Shown: positions 46,121-54,908 of the stretch, in pieces
Layout: every line of letters starts with the position of its first letter
Numbering within the stretch: position 1 is the stretch's first letter
Assembly (NCBI GenBank): GCA_965224765.1
Contig: CBDDAC010000012.1
Location: 1 to 64,000 of the forward strand
DNA length: 64,000 nucleotides
Source of the DNA: CAZDBA01 sp965224765
GTDB lineage: Bacteria; Planctomycetota; Planctomycetia; Pirellulales; Pirellulaceae
Direction of reading: 5' to 3'
The notes under the pieces: model-generated
What the model saw: only the letters and a program-made list of their open reading frames with translations
The model's database searches: none
What the model was told of the DNA's origin: nothing
Made by a program: the position numbers and the translations under genes

Positions 46121-48627
46121 AACGATTTACTATTGCCTGCCTGATCGCCAGCGCGTGCGGCGTCCTTTTGGCTGAAAACTACGTTGACTCAGAGAACTCA
46201 GCCTCGATCGAAACGAACGGAGACAACACCGCTGAATTCAGTGTGTTTCCGCAAGCAATCAACCTGAGTGACGCACGCGACACTCAAACTCTGATTGGCC
46301 AGCTTCAACTGGCTAACGGTTTAACACAGGATGTATCGGAAAGTCTTGAGATCCAAATGCAAGACAGCAATATTGCTGATCGGGTCGGGAACCGCATTGT
46401 CCCAAAATCTGATGGTGAGACCGTTGCCCACGTCAAGTTCCAGAACCTTACCTTCGACATTCCAGTAAAAGTCACTGGCGCCAAAACTCAACCTGCAATC
46501 AGCTTCAAAAACGATGTCCTGCCCATATTCTCCAAGACTGGATGCAATGCGGGAAGTTGCCACGGAGCTGCTCGTGGCAAAGACGGGTTCCGCCTATCGC
46601 TATATGGATTTGATCCAAACGGCGATCACCATCGGTTGACCCGGGAATTTCACGGTCGCCGAGTCAACCTCGCCATTCCAGAAGATTGCCTATTGATTGA
46701 CAAGGCCACCGGAAACGTTTCGCATACTGGTGGTGAGTTGTTCAAAAAAGAAAGCGAGCACTACGACACCCTAATGCGTTGGTTGAATGCTGGCGCGCCC
46801 AATGACACGGGCCCCGTTCCTCATGTGACAAAACTGGAGATATTCCCCAAAGGTGGAGTACTCAACGGGACAAGCGAAACGCAAAAACTTACCGTTCGCG
46901 CCAACTACTCGGACGGCGCGGACCGAGATGTTACGTCACTAACGTACTTCATGACCAATAATGACAACTCAGCAACAGTCTCCCCCGAAGGAATCGTAAC
47001 CAGTAAAAATCGGGGGGAAGCATTCATTATGGCTCGCTTCGACACACACACCGAAGGAGTTTCATTTGTCGTCCTACCCAAAGATGAATCCTTTGAGTGG
47101 ATCGATGTTCCCGAGGAACACTATATCGATCAAAGAGTCAACGAAAAACTGCGGAAATTGCGAATTCAACCTTCTAAGTTATGCAACGACGCTGAGTTTA
47201 TCCGAAGAGTGTCTTTGGACATCTGCGGAATCGTCCCGACTCTTGAGGAACTGGATGCTTTTGTCGCAGACGCAGCACCCGACAAACGGGAAAAGTATGT
47301 TGACCAGCTTTTGAACCGAAAAGAATTCGTCGAAATGTGGGTCATGAAATGGAGCGAACTGTTGCAAATTCGATCCACGCAACAGGTTAGCTACAAATCC
47401 ACTCTACTTTATTACAACTGGTTGCGTGAGCAGATTTCTGAAAATGTGCCTATCGACCAAATGGTTCGAGAATTACTGGGTAGCGAAGGTGGAACCTTCA
47501 AGAATGCCGCCACCAATTATTATCAGGTCGAACAAAACACGCTCAAAATTACGGAAAATGTAGCTCAGGTCTTCATGGGGATGCGAGTCCAATGCGCCCA
47601 ATGTCACAATCATCCCTTTGATCGCTGGACCATGGACGACTACTACGGATTCGCCGCGTTCTTTTCGCAAATCGGCAGAAAGCGAAGTGATGACCCGCGC
47701 GAAACCATTGTCTTCAACAATTCCCGAGGTGAAATGAAACATCCGGTTGGCGGTCGCGATGTTGCCCCCAAGTTTCTCGGGGGAATCGCTCCTGAGACAC
47801 GTGGAAAGGATCGTCGAAAAATAATGGCGCAATGGTTAACCTCCAAGGAGAATCCGTTCTTTGCGAAAAACCTGGCGAACATCGTCTGGGCTCATTTCAT
47901 GGGCAACGGAATCGTCCAGGAAGTCGACGATGTGCGAGTAAGTAACCCGGCAGCAAACCCCGAGCTTCTGGATGAATTGGGACAACGATTTGTGGAATAC
48001 GAATATGATTTCAAAAAACTGGTTCGCGACATTTGCACTTCTCGAACGTACCAGTTGAGCACTCAGGTCAATCCAAGCAATCAGGCCGACAATCGCAATT
48101 TTTCTCACGCCAAACTTCGCCGAATCCGTGCAGAGGTACTATTGGACATCATCAGCCAGATCACGGAAACCAAGAACAAGTTTCGCGGGTTGCCGCGCGG
48201 CGCCCGAGCGGTACAGATCGCGGATGGAAATACGTCCAACTACTTCCTGACGACCTTTGGTCGAGCCAAACGCGAATCCGTTTGTTCGTGCGAAGTTAAA
48301 ATGGAACCCAATCTCTCTCAGGCGTTGCATTTGCTTAACGGAGATACCGTTCACAAAAAGATCATTGAAGGAAAACTCATTCGGCGTCTTTTGGCCTCGG
48401 GAAAAAACTTGGACCAAATCCTCGACGAAATTTACTCCCGTTGTCTTGGCCGAAAACCTACGGACATCGAGCGAGCCAACATCACTGCGGAAGTCGAAAA
48501 CTCAATCCAAGTTGCCAACCCAGATGGCAAACTCGAGCCGGACGCAATCAAAGAAATTCAAGCCATTCTGCTCGAAGATGTTTTCTGGGCGGTGCTGAAC
48601 TCGCGCGAGTTCGTTTTTAACCATTAA
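46117..48627 (+). CDS. DUF1549/DUF1553 protein with N-terminal cytochrome-like motif
   Basis: 836 residues with a signal peptide. A cytochrome-like segment has CNAGSCHG at residues 143-150 within DVLPIFSKTGCNAGSCHGAA, followed by GKDGFRLSLYGFDPNGDHHR. A BIG2-like Ig domain follows (LEIFPKGGVLNGTSETQKLT; NRGEAFIMARFDTH). DUF1549 contains RRVSLDICGIVPTLEELDAF and CAQCHNHPFDRW (near residue 493). DUF1553 includes NIVWAHFMGNGIVQEVDDVR and ends NSREFVFNH. It is the large paralogue of the protein at 16.1 kb, coupled to the PPC gene and followed after 57 bases by the PSCyt1/WD40 gene. Confidence 0.88.
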   Translation: MKRFTIACLIASACGVLLAENYVDSENSASIETNGDNTAEFSVFPQAINLSDARDTQTLIGQLQLANGLTQDVSESLEIQMQDSNIADRVGNRIVPKSDGETVAHVKFQNLTFDIPVKVTGAKTQPAISFKNDVLPIFSKTGCNAGSCHGAARGKDGFRLSLYGFDPNGDHHRLTREFHGRRVNLAIPEDCLLIDKATGNVSHTGGELFKKESEHYDTLMRWLNAGAPNDTGPVPHVTKLEIFPKGGVLNGTSETQKLTVRANYSDGADRDVTSLTYFMTNNDNSATVSPEGIVTSKNRGEAFIMARFDTHTEGVSFVVLPKDESFEWIDVPEEHYIDQRVNEKLRKLRIQPSKLCNDAEFIRRVSLDICGIVPTLEELDAFVADAAPDKREKYVDQLLNRKEFVEMWVMKWSELLQIRSTQQVSYKSTLLYYNWLREQISENVPIDQMVRELLGSEGGTFKNAATNYYQVEQNTLKITENVAQVFMGMRVQCAQCHNHPFDRWTMDDYYGFAAFFSQIGRKRSDDPRETIVFNNSRGEMKHPVGGRDVAPKFLGGIAPETRGKDRRKIMAQWLTSKENPFFAKNLANIVWAHFMGNGIVQEVDDVRVSNPAANPELLDELGQRFVEYEYDFKKLVRDICTSRTYQLSTQVNPSNQADNRNFSHAKLRRIRAEVLLDIISQITETKNKFRGLPRGARAVQIADGNTSNYFLTTFGRAKRESVCSCEVKMEPNLSQALHLLNGDTVHKKIIEGKLIRRLLASGKNLDQILDEIYSRCLGRKPTDIERANITAEVENSIQVANPDGKLEPDAIKEIQAILLEDVFWAVLNSREFVFNH

Positions 48628-48684
48628 CCAATCCAATCGTCGTCGCTTTCCAAACCCAACTTTCCAAATACGCTTTCACCACCC

Positions 48685-50964
48685 ATGATGCCACAAAGTT
48701 ACATTTCAGCATTAGCGAGCTTCATCACGTTAGCTTGCCTTGTCGTCGCGATCGAGGGATCAATAGACGCCCAGGACAAGATCACCTTCGATGATCATGT
48801 AAAACCGATTCTTCGACAGAGATGCGCTTCATGCCACAATTCGGACAAAAAATCAGCGGGCTTGGATATCACCAATTACACCAACTTGATGATGGGAGGA
48901 GCTGGCGGCGCCGCTGTCGAACCCGGTGATGCCAAGGAAAGCTATCTATACTCAGTGGTGACTCATGCAGAAGAACCAGTGATGCCACCTAACGGCACCA
49001 AGATTCCGGAAAATGAAATTGAGTTGCTTGAGAAATGGATCACTGGCGGAGCTCTGGAAAGCCAAAGTAGCGTCGTCAGAATCGCGAAACCCAAATTCGA
49101 TATGGCAGCAGGAGCCAACCCAAACGCGCGACCTGAAACGGCTCCGCTTCCCCCGCGGCTGCCCCTTGAACCAGAACATGTTACCCGGCGCCATAGCAAC
49201 GCCAACGCAATCGCGGTCAACCCGTGGGCTCCTATCGCAGCCATCGGAGCGGGAAAACAGATTCTTCTCTACAACATCAAAAATCTTCAGTTCGTCGGAA
49301 TTTTGCCCTATCCAGAAGGCCAGATCTACAAACTCAAATTCTCCCGGAACGGAAGCATTCTGATCGCTGGGGGCGGCAAAAACGGGGCAAGTGGAAACGT
49401 CGTTGGCTGGAACATTCGAACCGGCGAACGAGTTTTCGAAATCGGTGACGAAATTGATGCGGTCATGGCCGCAGATATCAGCACGGACCATTCCAAAATT
49501 GCGTTGGGTGGACCGTCCAAAATGCTTCGCGTTTACTCGACAATCGACGGTAGCTTGATCTACGAAGTCAAAAAGCACACGGAGTGGATAACGGCCATTG
49601 AGTTTAGTCCAGACGGAGTCTTACTGGCCACTGGAGATCGCAATGGCGGTTTACATATTTGGGAAGCAGAAACGGGCAACGAGTACCTGACGCTTGGAGG
49701 GCACTCAAAACAAATCTCTGCCGTCGCCTGGCGAGTCGATGGCAACATCCTCGCAACAGCCAGCGAAGACGCCTCCACAAAACTCTGGGAAATGGAAAAC
49801 GGAAAACAAGTAAAATCCTGGGATGCTCATGTTGGTGGTTGTACAAGTATTGACTTTACGCGAGACGGAAACCTTTTGACGGCAGGACGTGACCAGCAAG
49901 TCAAACTTTGGGCTCAGGATGGAAATCTGATTCGTCAGTTTACCGGGCTTTCCGACATCGCGATTTCTTGCGCCTACTGTGATGAGACAGCACGGGTGAT
50001 CGGCGGAGACTGGGGTGGGCAACTTCGAGTCTGGAACGGAACGGACGCAGCCCACCTGATTGACCTGACCACGAACCCTCCGTCATTGGAATCTCGGATC
50101 GCGATTGCTGATTCACGTCGCAAGCAGGTTGAACAACAAATTCCGTCGATCGAAGCGGAGTTCAACACACTCAACAATCAGTTAACGGAAGTAGACAAGG
50201 TTCTCGCCACGACCTCAGCTTCCCTGCAAACAACTCAAACCGCGCTTGCTGCGACCCAGCAAGCCATGGCGACAGCCGACCAACAACGTGAATCGGCAAC
50301 CACACTGATTCAACAAATCCAAGCCGACGTGGCCGCCAAATCTGAAACACTTGCGTTATTGAACGAAGCGTTGACCAAGGCCAACGAAGCAGCTACACGC
50401 CTCCCAAATGACTTGGAAATCCAACAGGTTGCGGATTTACTTTCCGGAAAAACGAACGCACTCGACGCAGAAATCAAACAACATCAAACGAAACAACAAC
50501 AAGCATCGGCGCAGCATCAAGTTTTCTCAAATCAAGTCACTCAACTGAGTACCCAGCTCAAGCAATACCAAACCACCCATGATGAGATGACGAAGAAAGT
50601 TGTTCAGTTGGCGGAACAGAAAAAGCCCCTTGATGATCAATTTTCCGTAAAACAGTCGCAACTGGAGCAACAAAAAGCTCAATTAGAACAGGCAATTCGA
50701 GAGGTGGAAAAATGGCAGAACGAAATTGCGTTCTCTCTAAAATTAGGAGAACTCAACACGAAACTTGAGGCCGCCGAGCAACGATATCTTGTCGAATCAG
50801 ATAAGGACGTGGAAGCCTCGCAAAGGCTTAGTGCGGCGCAAACCGAAGCAGAACAGGCGAAAACCGCACGGTCCAACGCACTCCAGGCAGTCGAATCCGT
50901 GAAACAAGAAATCGACCAAGCCAAGAACGTTGGCGGGAGGTTTTTGCCTTTTACGGGAGGTTGA
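48685..50964 (+). CDS. PSCyt1 cytochrome/WD40 protein with coiled-coil tail
   Basis: 759 residues. A signal peptide precedes a planctomycete cytochrome domain with CASCH at residues 47-51 and the distal MPPNGTKI methionine motif. A WD40 propeller occupies about residues 165-455 (KHTEWITAIEFSPDGVLLAT; GHSKQISAVAWRVDGNILAT, then SEDASTKLWEME). The last ~280 residues are a Gln/Ala-rich coiled coil (VAAKSETLALLNEALTKANE). The final ten residues (GGRFLPFTGG) and the stop come from an inserted dispersed repeat, so the natural C-terminus has been replaced. It closes the DUF1501/PPC/DUF1549 cluster. Confidence 0.88.
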   Translation: MMPQSYISALASFITLACLVVAIEGSIDAQDKITFDDHVKPILRQRCASCHNSDKKSAGLDITNYTNLMMGGAGGAAVEPGDAKESYLYSVVTHAEEPVMPPNGTKIPENEIELLEKWITGGALESQSSVVRIAKPKFDMAAGANPNARPETAPLPPRLPLEPEHVTRRHSNANAIAVNPWAPIAAIGAGKQILLYNIKNLQFVGILPYPEGQIYKLKFSRNGSILIAGGGKNGASGNVVGWNIRTGERVFEIGDEIDAVMAADISTDHSKIALGGPSKMLRVYSTIDGSLIYEVKKHTEWITAIEFSPDGVLLATGDRNGGLHIWEAETGNEYLTLGGHSKQISAVAWRVDGNILATASEDASTKLWEMENGKQVKSWDAHVGGCTSIDFTRDGNLLTAGRDQQVKLWAQDGNLIRQFTGLSDIAISCAYCDETARVIGGDWGGQLRVWNGTDAAHLIDLTTNPPSLESRIAIADSRRKQVEQQIPSIEAEFNTLNNQLTEVDKVLATTSASLQTTQTALAATQQAMATADQQRESATTLIQQIQADVAAKSETLALLNEALTKANEAATRLPNDLEIQQVADLLSGKTNALDAEIKQHQTKQQQASAQHQVFSNQVTQLSTQLKQYQTTHDEMTKKVVQLAEQKKPLDDQFSVKQSQLEQQKAQLEQAIREVEKWQNEIAFSLKLGELNTKLEAAEQRYLVESDKDVEASQRLSAAQTEAEQAKTARSNALQAVESVKQEIDQAKNVGGRFLPFTGG

Positions 50965-51225
50965 GGCTCCTGCCGAAACAGTTCTTATTCCCCTCAAACG
51001 TGGAACTCTGATCTTCACAGCCCGCCAATCGAAGACGGGCCCCAGGTACAAGGTTGTTGGACAAACACCACATGCCCACGCAAGCGAGGAGCATGGCACC
51101 CGTCGTCGAGGTTTTTGCCTTTTACGGGAGGTTGAGGCTCCTGCCGAAACAATTCTTATCCCCCTCAAACGTGGAACTCTGATCTTCTCGGCTCGCCAAT
51201 CGAAGCCGGGCCTTAGGAACTAGGT
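50935..51225 (-). repeat. two inverted-orientation copies of the dispersed repeat
   Basis: Two units about 180 bp apart carry GTTGAGGCTCCTGCCGAAAC (the reverse complement of the core at 4.45 kb) near 50960 and 51130, with GCAAGCGAGGAGCATGGCAC between them, matching the block at 4.73 kb. The first unit overlaps the end of the WD40 gene. Confidence 0.85.
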
Positions 51226-51451
51226 CTAAAACATTGCTGGACCGTTTTTCAAAGTTGGCGATTTTTCTTGCGAATCCGGCATGACTTCTCCGTTGCCCGC
51301 CACTCAATCCTTGATTTTGCGGTGCTGGCAATCGATACGACACAAGCGAAGAATTCCCTGGAACGACCACCGCCCATTTCGTTCGCCTATTCACTTAACC
51401 GAGCCCGCCTTATACTGGTGTGGAATCCCACAATAGGTTTACAGAACACCA

Positions 51452-52294
51452 ATGAGCTACTACCGACCTGACGCCCAACCACCGCGCCGCCGAAACAACT
51501 TTTCTGGCTTAAAACTGCGTTTGCTGATCGCTGGAGCAATTATGCTCTTTGCGACCGTCAGCTATTTTTCGCAATCGGAATTGAATCCTGTTACGGGGGA
51601 AACGCAAAGAGTCAACATGAGTGCTGAGCAAGAAATCCAGCTAGGACTCCAGGCGCTCCCGTCCATGATCAACGAACATCATGGACTTTCGCGAAAACAC
51701 ATAGATTCTCAATACGTCAAAACTGTGGGTGCGAGGCTGCTCAATGCGTTAGAGACCAAGCTTTTATCCGAAGGCAAAAAACAGCCTTACTCCTTTGACT
51801 TTCACCTATTGGCCGACAGTCAAATGGTCAACGCATTTGCATTACCTGGCGGGCAGGTGTTTGTCACCGAAGCATTACTCAATCACATGCAGAATGCAGA
51901 CCAGCTAGCCGGAGTTCTTGGTCATGAGATTGGACACGTCCTAGAGCGACATAGTGCTCAACGAATGACCAAATCCGGATTTATCGGCAATCTTGCTCGA
52001 GCGGCTGGCATGGCAGGAGGCGACATGGGAAGTATGCAGGTCGCCAAGGTCGTCGGAGACCTGATGAACAAAAAATTTAGCCGTGACGACGAATTTGAAT
52101 CTGACCGATGGGGCATTGAGCTCATGGTATTGGCTGGTTACGACCCACGCATGATGCTTCAAGTCATGGATATTCTTCAGCAAACCGGTGGAGGCAACGG
52201 CCCAAGTTTCCTAAGCACACATCCGGCTCCTGCCGAGCGTAAAAAAGATATCGAACGTCTGATTCGCGAGCGTTACAGCGGCCTCTTTCGGTAG
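51452..52294 (+). CDS. M48 family zinc metalloprotease
   Basis: 280 residues with one N-terminal membrane segment (LRLLIAGAIMLFATVSYF). Zinc ligands are in HEIGH at residues 158-162 and the downstream EFESDRWGIELM glutamate. Other M48 features are NAFALPGGQVFVTEALL and the C-terminal LSTHPAPAERKKDI. The family includes HtpX-, Oma1- and BepA/LoiP-like enzymes that degrade misfolded membrane or periplasmic proteins; this one resembles the periplasmic type because it has a signal/anchor and no further helices. It stands alone. Confidence 0.9.
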   Translation: MSYYRPDAQPPRRRNNFSGLKLRLLIAGAIMLFATVSYFSQSELNPVTGETQRVNMSAEQEIQLGLQALPSMINEHHGLSRKHIDSQYVKTVGARLLNALETKLLSEGKKQPYSFDFHLLADSQMVNAFALPGGQVFVTEALLNHMQNADQLAGVLGHEIGHVLERHSAQRMTKSGFIGNLARAAGMAGGDMGSMQVAKVVGDLMNKKFSRDDEFESDRWGIELMVLAGYDPRMMLQVMDILQQTGGGNGPSFLSTHPAPAERKKDIERLIRERYSGLFR

Positions 52295-52362
52295 CCGCCA
52301 CCTTGCTCACGTAAAAGAATCCAAAGAAAAAATGAACCCGTTTCCTTTACTTTCGTGTTCGC

Positions 52363-53151
52363 ATGCCTGACGAAGAACAAAATTCTGATCTCGAATCGCA
52401 GAATCCTTTCCAGTCTCATGATGACGAAGTCGAAGAAGAATTCTCGATTGATCAACTGAGCGAAGCTTACGCTAAAGTTCTTAAGGAGAAAAACGGCGAA
52501 TCCGAATCGGAGACTTCCGGACCGACAGACGAGGACATTTCGGAATTCACAGTCGAGCCGATTAGCGACGCGGAGCAAGACGAAGGCGAACTACTGGATG
52601 ATGCACCCTGCGTCATCAGCCCCCAATCAATACTCGAAGCGATTCTGTTTGTAGGTGCTCCTCAAGGGGAAAAATTGACGGATCGAAAAATTGCCGCCTT
52701 GATGCGAGACGTCAGCCCCAAAGAAATCAAGCAGTTAACCAAAGAGCTGAACCAGCGATATGAAGCCGAAGACGCCGCCTATCGCATTGTGAATGAAAAA
52801 ACGACCTACCGTATGGAGCTGGCTGAGACATTTAAGAATGTTAAAGAAAACTTTTACGGGGAAATCCGCATTGCCAAACTTAGTCAACCGGCAGTCGATG
52901 TACTTGCGGTAGTTGCCTACCACCAACCCATCGATCGCGATCAAGTCGACAAAATCCGAATCCGCCCGAGCGGTTCCATTCTCAATCAACTGGTCCGCCG
53001 ACAACTACTGAACATTCAAAAAACTGACGCCAAACCTGTCAAAAAGCTTTACGTAACCACAGATCGATTTCTCAAGTTGTTCGGATTGGAAACGCTAGAA
53101 GACCTTCCGCAGTCGCACGAAGTCGGAACATTGGACGATAATCCAGTTTAG
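52363..53151 (+). CDS. scpB: segregation and condensation protein B
   Basis: 262 residues. An acidic N-terminal extension of about 85 residues precedes the two winged-helix domains of ScpB. Family blocks are SILEAILFVGAPQGEKLTDR, YRMELAETFKNVKENF, LSQPAVDVLAVVAYHQPIDR and IRPSGSILNQLVRRQLLNI, then TTDRFLKLFGLETLEDLPQS. ScpB dimers bind ScpA and the SMC ATPase in chromosome condensation. No scpA is adjacent, although they often pair. The acidic leader is longer than in Bacillus ScpB (197 residues). Confidence 0.92.
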   Translation: MPDEEQNSDLESQNPFQSHDDEVEEEFSIDQLSEAYAKVLKEKNGESESETSGPTDEDISEFTVEPISDAEQDEGELLDDAPCVISPQSILEAILFVGAPQGEKLTDRKIAALMRDVSPKEIKQLTKELNQRYEAEDAAYRIVNEKTTYRMELAETFKNVKENFYGEIRIAKLSQPAVDVLAVVAYHQPIDRDQVDKIRIRPSGSILNQLVRRQLLNIQKTDAKPVKKLYVTTDRFLKLFGLETLEDLPQSHEVGTLDDNPV

Positions 53152-53351
53152 CTCTCCGCACGTAGAGATTTTCCATTTATTGAGCAGTACCTTGCCTTCC
53201 TTGCTTGCACAGGAAGCCCCAAACCCAATAAATATGGATGGACTTGGCGCTTGCCGTCGAATTCTTCCGTTCTTCCTCAGCGTGGCTTTTTATCAAACTC
53301 AGAGCGCGGTATTCTGAAGCGGCAAATTCCGCCCAACACAAAAAGAGAATA

Positions 53352-54812
53352 ATGAACAACGAAGTCGCACAACTCGCCCCTGCTGAAGTTTGGACCTGGT
53401 TTGAGAAACTGAACGAAGTCCCTCGTCCCTCAAAGCGAGAAGAACGAATCATTGAATTTGTCCGCAACATCGGACAAGATTTAGCCTTGGAAACCATTGT
53501 CGACGAGGCGGGCAATGTAATCATTCGCAAGCCGGCAACTGCAGGTCTGGAAAATCTCACGCCAATTGTACTTCAAGCTCATTTGGACATGGTTCATCAG
53601 AAGAATTCTGACACAGAATTTGACTTCAACACTCAGGGAATTGAGTCCTGGATCGACGGAGATTGGGTCAAAGCCAAGGGCACAACCTTAGGTGCCGACA
53701 ACGGGATGGGGGCAGCATCGGTACTTGCAGTTCTCGCATCCAAGGAAATCAAGCACGGACCCCTTGAAGGATTGTTCACGATCGATGAAGAGACCGGAAT
53801 GACCGGTGCCTTTGAATTGCAGCCCAATGTCCTGCAGGCGAAAATCCTGCTGAACACGGACACAGAGGACGAAGGAGAACTTACGATCGGATGTGCGGGC
53901 GGGGTCGATTCGTCGGTAGCAATGACATACGATCAACAATTACCAAAATCAGGGCGATGGGTCAAACTTTCGGTAACCGGGCTCAAGGGTGGTCACTCAG
54001 GGTGCGAAATCCATCTAGGTCGGGGCAACGCGAACAAGATCATGAATCGAATTCTGTGGACTTGTATCCGTTCAGAAAATTCCGGTTTTGAAATCGGAAC
54101 ATTGACCGGCGGAAGCCTTCGCAATGCGATCCCGCGAGAGTCATTCGCGGTCGTCAATATCGAGAAAGGAAACGACCAGTTCGAGCCCACGGTCAACGAA
54201 ATCGCCAGCGTTATCCAAAAGGAACTTCAGCGAACGGAACCTGATCTTTCTGTTTCAATTGAGACGTCAGATGCCGTTGATCAGGTGATGGACGCCGACG
54301 CCCAAAAACGACTCATCGCAGCCATTTATGCGTCGCCTTGTGGAGTCGTCCGAATGAGTGACGAAGTTCCGGGCCTGGTGGAAACTTCGACGAATTTGTC
54401 GATGGTCAAAATTGGCAATGGAAACGCCTCGGTTGAATTCCTCAGTCGCAGTAGCGTTGAATCCGCAAAAAAAGATATCACCAATCAAATTGATTCGACA
54501 TTCGTGGGAAATGGCTTCACCGTCGAACACAGTGGAGACTATCCGGGTTGGATGCCCAAAGCTGACTCGGAAATTCTGGGACACATGAAATCGATCTACA
54601 AAGAGATGTTTGCCACCGATCCGATCGTCAATGCGGTCCATGCAGGATTGGAATGTGGAATCATCGGCAGTCACTATCCTGAGATGGACATGGTGTCGTT
54701 CGGACCCACGATCAAGAACCCGCACTCTCCGGACGAAAAATGTCATATCGCCAGCGTTGATAAATACTGGCGATACCTGTTGAAAATCCTTGAAAGCATT
54801 CCAGCCGCATAG
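53352..54812 (+). CDS. pepD: aminoacyl-histidine dipeptidase
   Basis: 486 residues from the ATG at 53352; a longer frame upstream lacks a good start. It matches the Xaa-His dipeptidase (M20 family, PepD), a cytoplasmic zinc enzyme that hydrolyses dipeptides such as carnosine-type substrates. Metal ligands are in VLQAHLDMVHQ (His), TLGADNGMGAAS (bridging Asp), TIDEETGMTGA (catalytic Glu) and LLNTDTEDEGELTIGCAGG. The dimerisation lobe includes GLKGGHSGCEIHLGRGNANK. The end block is HAGLECGIIGSHYPEMDMVS. No change in key residues. It precedes the first IS element. Confidence 0.93.
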   Translation: MNNEVAQLAPAEVWTWFEKLNEVPRPSKREERIIEFVRNIGQDLALETIVDEAGNVIIRKPATAGLENLTPIVLQAHLDMVHQKNSDTEFDFNTQGIESWIDGDWVKAKGTTLGADNGMGAASVLAVLASKEIKHGPLEGLFTIDEETGMTGAFELQPNVLQAKILLNTDTEDEGELTIGCAGGVDSSVAMTYDQQLPKSGRWVKLSVTGLKGGHSGCEIHLGRGNANKIMNRILWTCIRSENSGFEIGTLTGGSLRNAIPRESFAVVNIEKGNDQFEPTVNEIASVIQKELQRTEPDLSVSIETSDAVDQVMDADAQKRLIAAIYASPCGVVRMSDEVPGLVETSTNLSMVKIGNGNASVEFLSRSSVESAKKDITNQIDSTFVGNGFTVEHSGDYPGWMPKADSEILGHMKSIYKEMFATDPIVNAVHAGLECGIIGSHYPEMDMVSFGPTIKNPHSPDEKCHIASVDKYWRYLLKILESIPAA

Positions 54813-54908
54813 GGGGTCTTCGGGACGGGCAAACGTGAAGCCGAATGACGTGAAGACTCTCAGAAAAACTTGCCGCGGAGCGGCTATTTCCATTAGCCCC
54901 AGACTTCA

